64,000 nt of DNA from Desmospora profundinema (GTDB taxonomy: Bacteria > Bacillota > Bacilli > Thermoactinomycetales > DSM-45169): contig NZ_JAVDQG010000007.1 of assembly GCF_031454155.1 (NCBI RefSeq), positions 144,064 to 208,063 on the forward strand. The letters are read 5' to 3'. Each line of letters opens with the position of its first letter. The stretch's first letter is position 1. Of the stretch, positions 10,131 to 19,505 are shown one piece after another. The notes below the pieces were generated by a model that was not told the DNA's origin, did not search any database, and saw only the letters and a list, made by a program, of their open reading frames with translations. The position numbers and the translations under genes are program-made.

Positions 10131-12092
10131 TTAAGTGGAGGGTTTATCATCCCCGTCTTCTTTTTTCTCCGGAGATGGATGGTCCGCTTTATCCGTTTGA
10201 TCGGAGGCTTCTTCCGGTTCGGCCTTCTCTTCGTCCTTGCCTTGGATATTGACCGATACTTCCGGTTTCACCGGTTTATCCAGCTTGCCATTTTCCAGCA
10301 GCTGCTTGATCTCATCGGCATCCAGGGTCTCTTTTACCAGCAAGGTTTGGGCGATCAGTTCCATCTTATCCCGCTTTTCCTCCAGCAAATTTTTGGCACG
10401 GGTATAAGAGTCGTTGACCAACTCCTGCATCTCCTGATCAATCTCGTAAGCGATCGCATCGCTGTAGTTTTGCTCATGACCCAGATCGCGACCCAAGAAC
10501 ACCTGCCCTTGGCTGCGGCCAAACTGCATCGGGGCCAGGCGTTTGCTCATCCCGAACTCGGTGATCATGCGTCGCACAATCCCGGTAGCTTTTTCAAAAT
10601 CGTTGTGAGCACCGGTACTGATTTCACCAAAGGCGACTTCCTCCGCCGCACGTCCCCCCAGCAATCCGGTCACTCGATCCAGCAGTTCTTGTTTGGTCAT
10701 CAGGAAACGGTCTTCCTTGGGCAGCATCACCACGTAACCTCCGGCCTGCCCGCGAGGAACAACGGTCACCTTGTGAACCGTGTCGGCATGCTCCAGGTAG
10801 TAACCGACGATAGTATGGCCCGCTTCATGATAAGCGATCGTCTTTTTCTCTTTTTCACTGATCACCCGGCTTTTCTTCTCCGGTCCGGCGATCACCCGGT
10901 CGATGGCTTCGTCCACTTCCGCCATGGTGATCGTTTTCTGATCCCGGCGGGCAGCCAACAACGCCGCTTCGTTCAGAAGGTTCTCCAGATCGGCTCCGGT
11001 AAAGCCGGTGGTGCGCTGGGCAATCACATCCAGCTTGACATCATCAGCCAGCGGCTTGTTGCGGGCATGCACATGGAGGACGGCTTCCCGGCCTTTGACA
11101 TCGGGGCGGTTCACCGTGATCTGGCGGTCGAAACGACCCGGACGCAAAAGCGCCGGATCCAAAATGTCGGGACGGTTGGTGGCGGCAATCATAATAATCC
11201 CTTCATTGGCGCCAAACCCGTCCATTTCCACCAGCAGCTGGTTCAACGTCTGTTCCCGCTCGTCATGGCCGCCGCCGAGGCCTGCTCCACGCTGGCGGCC
11301 CACCGCATCGATCTCGTCGATGAAAATAATGCAGGGTGCGTTCTTCTTGGCTTGTTCAAACAAGTCCCGCACTCGGGAAGCCCCCACCCCGACAAACATC
11401 TCCACAAAATCGGAACCGCTGATGCTGAAGAAGGGCACACCGGCTTCACCGGCCACCGCCCGGGCCAACAGCGTTTTACCCGTTCCGGGAGGGCCGAACA
11501 GGAGCACCCCTTTGGGAATGCGTGCACCCACGGTGGAGAACTTGCGGTGGTCCTTCAGAAAGTCCACCACTTCCACCAGTTCCGCCTTCTCCTCGTCGGC
11601 TCCGGCCACATCGTCGAAGGTGACTTTCTTTTTCTCTTCGTTGTACATCTTCGCCTTGCTCTTGCCAAAGTTCATGACGCGGTTGCCGCCGCCTTGCGCT
11701 TGGCTGAGCAGATAGAAAAACAGCAGGAGGATGATCAGGAAAGGAATAAATGTGGTGAACATCGTCAGCCAGAGGGAGTCCCCTTTGGCTTTTTCATAGT
11801 TGACCTTTACCCCTGCCTCTTTCAGATCTTGGACAACCGGACTTCCTTCACCGTAGGGGCCGTTGGTGGTAAAGGTCTTGTCCTGTTCCTTGTATTTTCC
11901 CTCGATGTAATAAGAACGGCCCTCTTCCCGAACCGTTACTTCCGCGATCTCGCCATCGGCCAGCTTTTGCTCATACTCGGTATAGCTCAGCTGGTCCGTT
12001 TCCGCCATGGGGTTGAGGACCAAGCTCAGGACCCCGACGGATATAAGGATGAGAATTATATATAATCCGGCGTTCCGGAAAATGCCTTTCAT
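10131..12092 (-). CDS. ftsH: ATP-dependent zinc metalloprotease FtsH
   Basis: Membrane-anchored AAA+ protease that removes damaged membrane proteins and regulators. The 653-aa protein has membrane segments at about 9-27 and 110-130, Walker A GPPGTGKT (200-207), Walker B IIFIDEID, the SRH region [20 protein letters not shown], and the zinc site HEAGH (422-426). The C-terminus is a long acidic, low-complexity tail. It follows hpt by 68 nt, as in Bacillus. Confidence 0.97.
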   Translation of the reverse strand: MKGIFRNAGLYIILILISVGVLSLVLNPMAETDQLSYTEYEQKLADGEIAEVTVREEGRSYYIEGKYKEQDKTFTTNGPYGEGSPVVQDLKEAGVKVNYEKAKGDSLWLTMFTTFIPFLIILLLFFYLLSQAQGGGNRVMNFGKSKAKMYNEEKKKVTFDDVAGADEEKAELVEVVDFLKDHRKFSTVGARIPKGVLLFGPPGTGKTLLARAVAGEAGVPFFSISGSDFVEMFVGVGASRVRDLFEQAKKNAPCIIFIDEIDAVGRQRGAGLGGGHDEREQTLNQLLVEMDGFGANEGIIMIAATNRPDILDPALLRPGRFDRQITVNRPDVKGREAVLHVHARNKPLADDVKLDVIAQRTTGFTGADLENLLNEAALLAARRDQKTITMAEVDEAIDRVIAGPEKKSRVISEKEKKTIAYHEAGHTIVGYYLEHADTVHKVTVVPRGQAGGYVVMLPKEDRFLMTKQELLDRVTGLLGGRAAEEVAFGEISTGAHNDFEKATGIVRRMITEFGMSKRLAPMQFGRSQGQVFLGRDLGHEQNYSDAIAYEIDQEMQELVNDSYTRAKNLLEEKRDKMELIAQTLLVKETLDADEIKQLLENGKLDKPVKPEVSVNIQGKDEEKAEPEEASDQTDKADHPSPEKKEDGDDKPST

Positions 12093-12160
12093 CCTTGACC
12101 TCCTCTCAAAATGCCACTTCCTTCATTTTACCACAGCCATTTACGGGGTCACAAGCAAAC

Positions 12161-12700
12161 TCAGTCCGAGTATACTTCCTCTTTCAGTACACCGATATAA
12201 GGGAGATTCCGATACTTCTCGGCATAATCCAGCCCGTACCCCACCACAAACGCATCGGGAACCTCAAAGCCGGAGTAATCCGGTTTTAATCCGGTGGTAC
12301 GGCGGGCCGGTTTATCCAGCAGAGTAACCACCTTGACGGAAGCGGCGTTCCGTCCGCGTAACAATTCCAGCAGGTAGCTGAGAGTCAAGCCGCTGTCGAT
12401 AATGTCCTCCACCACCAACACATGGCGGCCTTCCACCGAGGCATCCAAATCTTTCACAATGCGAACCACCCCGGAAGACTGGGTGGAGTCGCCATAGCTG
12501 GAGACGGCCATAAAGTCTGTCTCCAGGTGGATGTCCATGAAACGAACCAAGTCGGACATGAATGGAAACGCCCCTTTTAATACGCAGATACAAAGGGGGT
12601 TCAAATCCCGGTAATCTTGGGTCAACTTCTGCCCCAGTTCCTGCACCTTCTCCCGGATCGCTTCCTGGGACAGCAGGACTTCACGGATGTCTTCTTGCAT
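12161..12700 (-). CDS. hpt: Hypoxanthine-guanine phosphoribosyltransferase
   Basis: Salvages hypoxanthine and guanine with PRPP. The 179-aa protein has the PRPP-binding motif [17 protein letters not shown] (about 94-110), the flexible loop [11 protein letters not shown] and the C-terminal [22 protein letters not shown]. It follows tilS by 23 nt; the tilS-hpt-ftsH order is conserved in Bacillales. Confidence 0.96.
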   Translation of the reverse strand: MQEDIREVLLSQEAIREKVQELGQKLTQDYRDLNPLCICVLKGAFPFMSDLVRFMDIHLETDFMAVSSYGDSTQSSGVVRIVKDLDASVEGRHVLVVEDIIDSGLTLSYLLELLRGRNAASVKVVTLLDKPARRTTGLKPDYSGFEVPDAFVVGYGLDYAEKYRNLPYIGVLKEEVYSD

Positions 12701-12723
12701 GGAAAACCTCCTGAAAGCGTGGT

Positions 12724-14157
12724 TTATGTATCCGACGGCTGACCGAAGGGTTGAGCGCCCCCCTCATCCGGCACCCAGCGAAGTACCAAGTATCCGCGGG
12801 TGCAATCATCCCATGTCGCCACGTCCGACCGGGCCACTCCCGGAATCCAAAGAATCTCCTCTCCCGCGGTGATCAACGGAATCCGATCCCGGTCCCGCCG
12901 GGGAATTTTGGCGTCGATCAATAAGGCTTTCACCTTTTTGGACCCGCCCAAACCGAAAGGACGCATCCGATCTCCCGGTCGGCGGGTCCGAATCGCGAGG
13001 GGTGACGGCAAACGGTCCCGGTCAAAAACCGCCCATTCCTGATCCGGTCCCGGTGCGGGAGGCCTGTCCGAAGTAAACCAGGCGCAAATACTGCCTCCGA
13101 TCCACGGTGTTTCACCCGGCAGCTTCAACGGGAGGAAAACGTCTCCCGGCGGTTTCTCTCCCTCCGCAGGAGGGGAAAAGTGGAGAAGATGATAGTCACG
13201 CTCTGCCCATCCCCCTCCGGGCAACGGTGTTCGGGTGGAGGGTGCGTCTTTGGCGGCCAATTCCCGAATCCGTTCCACCGCTTGCCAGTTCGCGTCAATT
13301 GCCGATTCTTTCACAAGACAATTTAATATTAGTTTAATCACCCTACGTTGTAAAGCAACTTCCAACCCGTTTAATCGAACGGCATCGACAGTGATCCTTT
13401 TCCCGTCTTCCCCTGTTCGAATCTCGTCAAACGCCTCTTTCGTCAAACGCTCCCACACCTGTTCCTCATCGGCAGCCAACCTGCTCAATTGCAACAGCGC
13501 TTGGCGAAAGCGGGGATTGAAACGGGCCAATAGGGGAGCCAGTTCATGGCGGACGCGATTCCGAGTGTATGCGGGATCCTCATTGCTGGCATCCATCCGA
13601 AAGGAAATGTGATGCCTGTCACAGTAAGCGAGAATCTCTTCTCGCGTCACATCCAACCAAGGGCGGACAATCCACATTCCCCGCCAACGGCGGCGGCGGG
13701 GAATACCCGACAAACCCTGGGTGCCGGTGCCGCGAAGCAGCCGCATCAACAAGGTTTCCACCTGGTCATCACCATGGTGGGCCAACGCCAGGTGATCCAT
13801 TTCCTCCGCTTCGGCCACCCGGCGAAACGCCTCATAGCGCAATCGACGGGCAACATCCTGCTTGTTTCCGCCATGGTCGTCCAAAGTTCCGGAAACATCT
13901 ACCTGTTCCACCCGGCAGGCAATCGATTGCTTTCCGCACCAGGATTGGACGAAACGGGCGTCTTCCGCACTTTCCTCCCCTCGCAGCCCATGGTTCACAT
14001 GAACGGCGATCAGCGCCCAGTCCCGTTCCGGCGCCAGCGACCACAACCGGTGCAACAACGCCATGGAATCGGGACCACCTGAGACGCCCACCATCACCCG
14101 GCTCCCCCGGGGGAGCAGCCGATCCTCCCATTCACACACCCGTTTTTCTTCCAGCAT
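12724..14157 (-). CDS. tilS: tRNA-Ile lysidine synthetase
   Basis: Converts the wobble C of tRNA-Ile(CAU) to lysidine so that it reads AUA. The 477-aa protein has the PP-loop [10 protein letters not shown] (about 24-33), then [15 protein letters not shown] and the C-terminal TilS domain ([22 protein letters not shown], about residues 383-404). The start at 14157 is chosen because GGAGG is just upstream; the open frame extends a further 63 codons without a ribosome binding site and into the spoIIE terminator hairpin. Confidence 0.95.
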   Translation of the reverse strand: MLEEKRVCEWEDRLLPRGSRVMVGVSGGPDSMALLHRLWSLAPERDWALIAVHVNHGLRGEESAEDARFVQSWCGKQSIACRVEQVDVSGTLDDHGGNKQDVARRLRYEAFRRVAEAEEMDHLALAHHGDDQVETLLMRLLRGTGTQGLSGIPRRRRWRGMWIVRPWLDVTREEILAYCDRHHISFRMDASNEDPAYTRNRVRHELAPLLARFNPRFRQALLQLSRLAADEEQVWERLTKEAFDEIRTGEDGKRITVDAVRLNGLEVALQRRVIKLILNCLVKESAIDANWQAVERIRELAAKDAPSTRTPLPGGGWAERDYHLLHFSPPAEGEKPPGDVFLPLKLPGETPWIGGSICAWFTSDRPPAPGPDQEWAVFDRDRLPSPLAIRTRRPGDRMRPFGLGGSKKVKALLIDAKIPRRDRDRIPLITAGEEILWIPGVARSDVATWDDCTRGYLVLRWVPDEGGAQPFGQPSDT

Positions 14158-14186
14158 GCCGCCTCCCTCCCGGCGATACAGAAACA

Positions 14187-14207
14187 ACCCGGGGACCCTC
14201 CCCGGGT
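14187..14207 (-). terminator. Hairpin after spoIIE (probable terminator)
   Basis: On the minus strand ACCCGGGGA, loop GGG, TCCCCGGGT, then TGTTTCTG. It is a very stable stem with a poor U tract, in the 172-nt gap between spoIIE and tilS. Confidence 0.6.
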
Positions 14208-14329
14208 AATATACCCCGACTGCCTGCTTTTCCATCACGCTTGTTCCGGCCCGAAAAGCAATGGTTACAGTCGCACTTATGCACATTGTAACGATTTTAA
14301 TCCCTTGAATCAATTTTGGATCCCGCCCG

Positions 14330-16792
14330 TCACAATCCCGCCACATGCTGCCGGTTTAAAGGGGTGATGCCGGGAATGCGAATGGTGGACCACTCCGGAA
14401 TATACTTGTCCACTTTGGCCACCACCACGGTCATGTCATCGGCGATCTCTCCTCCGTGGTGACGGATGACTTTTTCCAACAGACAATCAGCGAACCCTTG
14501 CGGATCCTTGGTGTCGATCTCCCCGATCAACCGCTTCATGCACGCCTCTTTGTTGGCAGCGTGTCGGGGAGCGTCATAAATACCGTCCGTCACCATCACC
14601 AAAAGGTCTCCCGCCTGCAGCTGACAATCCACCGGCTCCACATCGATATCACGCAAAATTCCCAAGGGGGGATTTCCAGCAGAAATCATATGCACCTCGT
14701 TCCCCCTTTTGATGAAACCGGGAGTGGAACCGATCTTCAGAAAACGGGAACGGGCGGTGTTCAGATCCACCATGGCCAGATCGATGGTAGCAAACATCTC
14801 ATCAGTGGAACGAAGGCTCAGGATGGAGTTGATGGTCTCCACCGCTTTTTCTTCGTTCATGCCGGACGTAAGCAACCGTCGCAACAGCTTAAGGGCGGCG
14901 TTGGACTCTTCCTGGGCGCGGTTGCCGTTGCCCATGCCGTCGCTGACGGCGACGGCGTACTTGCCGGTGCCCACGTTCATATAGCAATAACTGTCCCCTG
15001 ACAGCCAGCTCCCTCCTTTGGCGGCACCCGCCACCCCTGTCTTCACCTCGAATCGCTGAGCCGATCCTAAGGTGATGACCGTATTGGATGAGCGCCCCTG
15101 AACCACTTTGCGATAAACCGTGATGGGTTCACCGACGATCTCCGTCAACAGCGGAGCCACCAGTTTGCGGCATTCATCCAGCGCATCATCATGGGGCATA
15201 CATACCTCAATCTCCACTTTCCCCTCCTCCAGATTGAAAATCTCCACCCGCTGAATGGATAAGCCCAACTCCTCCAACGCCTGGTGAATCTGCTCCTCCT
15301 GAGCAGCCATCACCTGTGTCTCATGGCGGATTTCCTTGGCAAAATCGGCCATCACATCGGAGACTCCCTCCAGCTGCTCCGATACCAGCCGCCGTGTCTC
15401 CTTCATGCGATTACGCCAGATAAGATCCTGTTCGTAAGAATCATACCCCTCCTGAATCAAGGACAGCACTTTTTCCCCTTTGATACAGTGCTCCGCCCAG
15501 GAACGGGGCACCTTGATCGGCTGATCCGTTCCCTTTAGTTCCACCAGGGTCATCAGATCGGTCATGCCGTGATAGGTGGAGACAAAGTTTTTCTCCCAGC
15601 ATTGCCGGTAAAGATGGCAGGATTGGCAAGACTTTTCCATCACGCCATGGATAAACTGATTCATATGCCCCTCATCGCTCTCCTGAGAACGGGCTGCCTC
15701 TTCGCGAAAACTGCGGGCCATCTCCGAAAACAGTTCGGTAAACTGCTCCACCTTGGCGGCGGTCACATCCCGCAATCGGCGAACATATTCCTGCTGCGCG
15801 GTTTCGTTTTCCGCCGTCCCGGGGATCAACCGGGCGATGGAACGGTAAACAGCCGGAGGAGTCATTAAGAACAACAGAACCGCCAGTACCGATTCCTGGA
15901 GGGAAAGCCACACTTGTGCCGTCCCGCCGCCGTACAATGACAGGATCGAGGTTCCCAGCAAGAACCCGACGGCCACCCCCCAACGCTTCCCTTCCCGGAA
16001 CAACCCGGCCAAGAGGCCCGCAAACGCCAGCAGTGAAATCTGGATAATCGCCCGGGCATCGGCCAGACTGAGGATCATTCCCGTCACCACTCCCACCGAA
16101 GCCCCCAACATGCCGCCGCCCACCAGGGCCAACACCAGGATGAGATACCGGGAAACCACATGCACCACCGACAAATCCCCGATACTCCAACCCAAGGTTC
16201 CCGTCATCACCGACCCCACCAAAATCACCAGACAGATGATTTCCTCATGGCGGAGAGACGTCTTTTGCCGTCGGTGGGTGAAAAAGGGAAGTGATTGGAC
16301 GAAGATGAACGAAAGCAGGAAGGAAAGCAGCACGTCCACCCCAGCCATCAAGCTAGTGTAAGGGGTCCATCCCGCCAGTTGCAACTGAAGGAGGTGGGCC
16401 CCTGTGCTGGTGGCGAGCACCGCGAAAGGGGCGTAATTGATCTGGTCCTTCCCCATCCATTGGAGCCCTTTATGAATCAATAACAGCCAAATCAAGGTGC
16501 CCGCTGTCCAAGCCGCCTGAGTTGCTCCCAGAGTGGATGCCCCCGCTACCAGTGCCGCCATCGCCAAGGGCCACTGTCTGCGGCAAAGGTGGAGAACCAC
16601 TCCCAGATATGCGATCGCAAACGGTGAGATGATATCCAGGATCATCGCCCTGCCCAATAGAAAACCCATGATGATGATCGGGACACTGCCCTGGCTCAGG
16701 ATACGGGACCACCGGTACACCGACTGTTCGGATAAGAGAAAAGCAAAAGGACGAAGCATGATTGATCCGAACGCAGCTAATTGTCTTTGCAT
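14330..16792 (-). CDS. spoIIE: Stage II sporulation protein E, PP2C phosphatase
   Basis: Dephosphorylates the anti-anti-sigma factor SpoIIAA to release sigma-F in the forespore, and acts with FtsZ at the polar septum. The 820-aa protein has about ten membrane segments in residues 35-320, a central cytoplasmic domain with a Cys-rich patch (SCQSCHLYRQC), and a C-terminal PP2C domain with SGDSYCYMNVG, VSDGMGNGNRAQEES and VMVTDGIYDAP, the metal-binding Asp motifs. The length matches the B. subtilis protein. Its promoter has the long spacing typical of Spo0A-activated sigma-A promoters. Confidence 0.97.
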   Translation of the reverse strand: MQRQLAAFGSIMLRPFAFLLSEQSVYRWSRILSQGSVPIIIMGFLLGRAMILDIISPFAIAYLGVVLHLCRRQWPLAMAALVAGASTLGATQAAWTAGTLIWLLLIHKGLQWMGKDQINYAPFAVLATSTGAHLLQLQLAGWTPYTSLMAGVDVLLSFLLSFIFVQSLPFFTHRRQKTSLRHEEIICLVILVGSVMTGTLGWSIGDLSVVHVVSRYLILVLALVGGGMLGASVGVVTGMILSLADARAIIQISLLAFAGLLAGLFREGKRWGVAVGFLLGTSILSLYGGGTAQVWLSLQESVLAVLLFLMTPPAVYRSIARLIPGTAENETAQQEYVRRLRDVTAAKVEQFTELFSEMARSFREEAARSQESDEGHMNQFIHGVMEKSCQSCHLYRQCWEKNFVSTYHGMTDLMTLVELKGTDQPIKVPRSWAEHCIKGEKVLSLIQEGYDSYEQDLIWRNRMKETRRLVSEQLEGVSDVMADFAKEIRHETQVMAAQEEQIHQALEELGLSIQRVEIFNLEEGKVEIEVCMPHDDALDECRKLVAPLLTEIVGEPITVYRKVVQGRSSNTVITLGSAQRFEVKTGVAGAAKGGSWLSGDSYCYMNVGTGKYAVAVSDGMGNGNRAQEESNAALKLLRRLLTSGMNEEKAVETINSILSLRSTDEMFATIDLAMVDLNTARSRFLKIGSTPGFIKRGNEVHMISAGNPPLGILRDIDVEPVDCQLQAGDLLVMVTDGIYDAPRHAANKEACMKRLIGEIDTKDPQGFADCLLEKVIRHHGGEIADDMTVVVAKVDKYIPEWSTIRIPGITPLNRQHVAGL

Positions 16793-16838
16793 GTTGCAAC
16801 CACCCCTTCAAGGTTTGCTTGTCCGTCATGTGGGGTCC

Positions 16839-16910
16839 ATTATAGCGGGGGGTTGCATGATAAGTTTGTCAGAATCGCTGGACTGCCACAAAAAAACTTC
16901 CGACAAAAAA
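16839..16910 (-). promoter_or_regulatory. spoIIE promoter with Spo0A-like sites
   Basis: On the minus strand CTGACA (16867-16872) and TATAAT (16839-16844) are separated by 22 nt. This is too long for a normal sigma-A promoter but is the arrangement known for Spo0A-activated spoIIG (22) and spoIIE (21) of B. subtilis. Near-matches to the 0A box TGTCGAA are TGTCGGAA (about 16899-16906, minus strand) and TGTCAGAA (from 16867, plus strand), at and just upstream of -35. Confidence 0.65.
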
Positions 16911-17105
16911 ACGCCCTCCCAAAATGACGGAAGCGCATATAGGTAAAAACCATTTTCGGATGGTTGATTTTGGGAACATACATTCTTATAATAATGTCGA
17001 TGGTTCCCTTTTTCGGAGCGCCACATAGTGTCGATGCGGCTCAAAACGAGGGGTCATTCGACAAAAGAGAAAAAAACTTCCCACAGACTGCCCTTTTACT
17101 GCAAT

Positions 17106-17130
17106 CAAAAACCACCGTGATGTCGGTGGT
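17106..17130 (-). terminator. Terminator after the DUF402 gene
   Basis: ACCACCGACA and TGTCGGTGGT-type arms (minus strand ACCACCGACATCACGGTGGT) followed by TTTTTGATT, 22 nt after the stop codon. Confidence 0.85.
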
Positions 17131-17151
17131 TGGCGATGGAAAAGACTTGGA

Positions 17152-17637
17152 TTAGTTCCGTCCGGAGGAATCCGTCAAGGGAAACATCCGGGCCTCCTGC
17201 AGGATCTTGGGGATAAAAGAGCGGTTGGTCTGCAGTCGAATCATTTTGTCCAGTGTTCGCAAGGTATGGACCTGTTGACGCCGCTTTAACTGTCCCTTAT
17301 CGATGGCCTCGGCAAACTCATCGATATCGATCAGATGATAGCGGCCATCGGGATAGACGATCATGTCCAACAGGAGATCCACCATGACATATCGGAGGCG
17401 GCCCACTTGGCGCATGTCCATCACATCACAGTAATAATAGAGGAATTCCCCGGATTTCTGAAACACCTTGGAGATGGTGTACCCCTTTTTAACGAAATAA
17501 TAGGTGAGAAAGATCCGTTTCCCGTCGGGGTTGGGATATTGGGTGGCAAACAAATGGCGCCCATGCCAGTCCCGCACCTTCTCCGTATAGGTTTTGTTGA
17601 TCGTCGTAAATTTGATTTTCTTGATGGTTACATCCAC
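17152..17637 (-). CDS. DUF402 family protein (Ntdp/YgaC-like, putative nucleoside phosphatase)
   Basis: The 161-aa protein resembles the DUF402 family. YYYCDVMDMRQVG, then the metal-binding stretch YVMVDLLLDMIVYPDGRYHLIDIDEF with its evenly spaced Asp and Glu (given here in two parts: YVMVDLLLDMIVYPDG and RYHLIDIDEF) and a C-terminal helical tail. Studied members hydrolyse nucleoside tri- and diphosphates; the substrate here is not known. The GTG at 17637 is preferred because GGGAG lies 9 nt upstream; a GTG at 17661 would add 8 residues. It sits between the Met tRNAs and spoIIE, in place of B. subtilis genes, and has its own terminator. Confidence 0.8.
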   Translation of the reverse strand: MDVTIKKIKFTTINKTYTEKVRDWHGRHLFATQYPNPDGKRIFLTYYFVKKGYTISKVFQKSGEFLYYYCDVMDMRQVGRLRYVMVDLLLDMIVYPDGRYHLIDIDEFAEAIDKGQLKRRQQVHTLRTLDKMIRLQTNRSFIPKILQEARMFPLTDSSGRN

Positions 17638-17721
17638 ACCGTACCACTCCCACTCCGACACTCGGCACGCCCACTACAGGACCATGCATATAGGATTCCC
17701 CAAGGCCGATCCTTTTTAGAT

Positions 17722-17772
17722 AAAAGAAAAAAGGCGATCCTGTTCCCATATTTCAGGGTCTGAACCTCGCCT
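17722..17772 (-). terminator. Terminator after the tRNA pair
   Basis: AAGGCGAGGTTCAGACCCTG pairs back with the segment ending CAGGATCGCC, with a bulged stem, followed by six T on the minus strand. It starts a few nt after the tRNA-Met CCA end. Confidence 0.75.
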
Positions 17773-17778
17773 TCCCTT

Positions 17779-17855
17779 TGGTAGCGGCGGAGGGTCTCGA
17801 ACCCCCAACCTCACGGGTATGAACCGTACGCTCTAACCAGTTGAGCTACGCCGCC
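17779..17855 (-). tRNA. tRNA-Met (CAU), elongator
   Basis: 77 nt including an encoded CCA. The acceptor GGCGGCG pairs with CGCCGCT, the anticodon loop is TTCATAC, and the T arm is GGGTTCGAGACCC. The sequence follows elongator tRNA-Met of Bacillus (GTAGCTCA, GAGCGTACGG) and not tRNA-Ile(CAU), which begins GGACC. It is downstream of the initiator tRNA in one transcript. Confidence 0.95.
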
Positions 17856-17924
17856 ACATCCAGGGGGAGGAATCCGGATCCACTCAATCCATGGAATGAG
17901 ACCGCTCCCCCATGATATCTGATT

Positions 17925-18000
17925 TGGTTGCGGGGGCAGGACTTGAACCTGCGACCTTCGGGTTATGAGCCCGACGAGCTGCCAACTGCTCCACCCCGCG
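17925..18000 (-). tRNA. tRNA-fMet (CAU), initiator
   Basis: 76 nt with CCA encoded. It has both initiator hallmarks: an unpaired C1-A72 end (CGCGGGG against CCCCGCA) and three G-C pairs in the anticodon stem (CGGGCTCATAACCCG). It is transcribed from a promoter only about 15 nt upstream. Confidence 0.97.
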
Positions 18001-18015
18001 TCAGCCACGAAACTT

Positions 18016-18045
18016 ATTATACACATCTTTGGGCAGCTAAGTCAA
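18016..18045 (-). promoter_or_regulatory. Promoter of the tRNA-fMet/tRNA-Met unit
   Basis: TTGACT (18040-18045), 18-nt spacer, TATAAT (18016-18021) on the minus strand, ending 15 nt before the mature tRNA-fMet 5' end. Confidence 0.85.
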
Positions 18046-18055
18046 GGACTTTTTT

Positions 18056-19327
18056 TCATCGGCGTCGGGGAGGATACATTAGATACCGCCCCCGCAGTTT
18101 CTTAAATTGTCGTAACTCCTCTTCCCACATTCCCATGATTTCCCTCGCAGGAGTCCCGCGGTCGATTTCGGTACGGATCCGGTCCGACCCGGTCAATTTG
18201 TCGATCCAGTAAGTGGAGTCCGCATCTTGGCGCCATTCAAACTCATCCGGGTAGAGGCGCTTCGTTTCCTGAATGATTGTCATCCCCGTCAGAATCGGAT
18301 CAAACCGATTGGGATTCTCCACATACACCTGTACTCCACCTACGTTTTTACCTTGGTGTTTAGAGAATGTGGGGTTAAAATACGCTTCCCGGAAGGAAAC
18401 CCCCGGCAGTTTTTTCCGATTGAGCGCTTCCGCCAATTCCCACCCCCGAATGTAAGGGGCACCCAATAACTCAAACGGCCGGGTTGTCCCCCTGCCCTCC
18501 GACAGGTTGGTTCCTTCGATCATTCCCGTTCCGGGATAAACCAGGGCCGTTTCCAGGGTCGGCATATTGGGGGAGGGAAGCACCCAGGGAAGACCGGTAT
18601 CTTCATACAAGTGGTTCCGCTTCCATCCTTTCATCCGGATCACTTGCAGGTCGGCGGATGGCGCCCCTTTTTCCGGGAGGAATGTTTCATTGAACAGGCG
18701 GGCCAACTCGCCGACGGTCATGCCGTGCCGTTGTGGAATCGGAAACAATCCGACAAAGGAGCGGTATTCCGGATCCAGAACCGGCCCTTCCACTTTGACC
18801 CCTCCGATCGGGTTGGGACGGTCCAGCACGATAAACGGCTTATCAGCTAGGGCCGCCGCTTCCATCGCGTAAGCCATTGTATAGATGTAGGTATAGAAGC
18901 GGGTGCCTACATCCTGGATGTCAAAAACCAGCACATCCACCTCTTCAAATAAGGATACCATCTCGTGAGGCTGTTTGCCGTACAGGTTGACAAAAGGAAG
19001 ACCGGTCCGCGGATCTTCAAAGGAGCCGGGAATCTCCCCCGCCTGTTCCGTGCCGCGCACCCCGTGTTCCGGCCCATACACATGAGTAACCTGGATCCCT
19101 TTTGCCAACATCGCATCCAGCGCGTGTTCATACTGAGCAGTCATTCCCGTTGGGTTGGTGATGAACCCTACGCGCTTTCCCTTTAATGGCTTGGGATTCT
19201 CCAGCAGGACTTCCAAACCCGTCGTCACCTTGGTTTTTCGCATTTCCTCTTTTCCGTCCGCACTGTGGGTTCCGATCAGACCGAAGGTCAGCACCAATGC
19301 CAGCACCATGCCCAGCCAGCGTTTCAT
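18056..19327 (-). CDS. namZ: Secreted DUF1343 protein, NamZ-type exo-beta-N-acetylmuramidase
   Basis: The 423-aa protein has a signal peptide (MKRWLGMVLALVLTFGLIG) followed by the DUF1343 domain: KRVGFITNPTG, YGPEHGVRG, FDIQDVGTRFYTYIYT, LDRPNPIGG and SPNMPTLETALVYPGTGM. The B. subtilis homologue (YbbC/NamZ) removes terminal MurNAc from peptidoglycan fragments during cell-wall recycling, so the same exported role is inferred. The start is set by GGGAGG 7 nt upstream of ATG 19327. It is divergent from the potassium transporter gene. No other murein recycling gene is nearby. Confidence 0.88.
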   Translation of the reverse strand: MKRWLGMVLALVLTFGLIGTHSADGKEEMRKTKVTTGLEVLLENPKPLKGKRVGFITNPTGMTAQYEHALDAMLAKGIQVTHVYGPEHGVRGTEQAGEIPGSFEDPRTGLPFVNLYGKQPHEMVSLFEEVDVLVFDIQDVGTRFYTYIYTMAYAMEAAALADKPFIVLDRPNPIGGVKVEGPVLDPEYRSFVGLFPIPQRHGMTVGELARLFNETFLPEKGAPSADLQVIRMKGWKRNHLYEDTGLPWVLPSPNMPTLETALVYPGTGMIEGTNLSEGRGTTRPFELLGAPYIRGWELAEALNRKKLPGVSFREAYFNPTFSKHQGKNVGGVQVYVENPNRFDPILTGMTIIQETKRLYPDEFEWRQDADSTYWIDKLTGSDRIRTEIDRGTPAREIMGMWEEELRQFKKLRGRYLMYPPRRR

Positions 19328-19441
19328 GTGGGTCCCTCCCTTTCTTCCCGCCGCGGTCGGGATTCCGTGGCAGGCGTCTTTTTCCACAGGATTCCTCATT
19401 GGGAACTTTTCTCCTCAGAATGTGAAAATCCTTTTTTTGTT

Positions 19442-19469
19442 TTGCAAATCGAACCGGCTGGTTTACAAT
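19442..19469 (+). promoter_or_regulatory. Promoter of the ktrB-like gene
   Basis: TTGCAA (19442-19447), 16-nt spacer, TACAAT (19464-19469), 36 nt before the start codon. Confidence 0.7.
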
Positions 19470-19505
19470 GGGGTGTGACCAATCCAAGGAGCAAAAACCG
19501 GACTG

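Larger units (their letters stand above)
16793..17151. other. Gene-free gap upstream of spoIIE
   Basis: It holds the spoIIE promoter and the terminator of the DUF402 gene. A plus-strand frame from TTG 16964 to 17155 begins like a signal peptide but has no ribosome binding site at a workable distance and runs through the terminator; it is not called. Confidence 0.6.

Noticed and set aside
10080..12065. Long plus-strand open frame opposite ftsH
   Set aside because: It is the antisense shadow of a GC-rich gene. It has no ribosome binding site and no recognisable domain, while the minus strand encodes a complete FtsH. The same holds for the long plus-strand frames at 855-1871, 2935-4116, 4708-5847, 22789-24102 and 30443-31462.
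16964..17155. Plus-strand 63-aa frame with a signal-peptide-like start
   Set aside because: It begins with TTG without a spaced ribosome binding site, and it runs through the terminator of the opposite DUF402 gene.
17779..17855. Reading the first CAU tRNA as tRNA-Ile (lysidine-modified)
   Set aside because: Its acceptor stem GGCGGCG and D-arm follow elongator tRNA-Met and not tRNA-Ile(CAU), although tilS is nearby.
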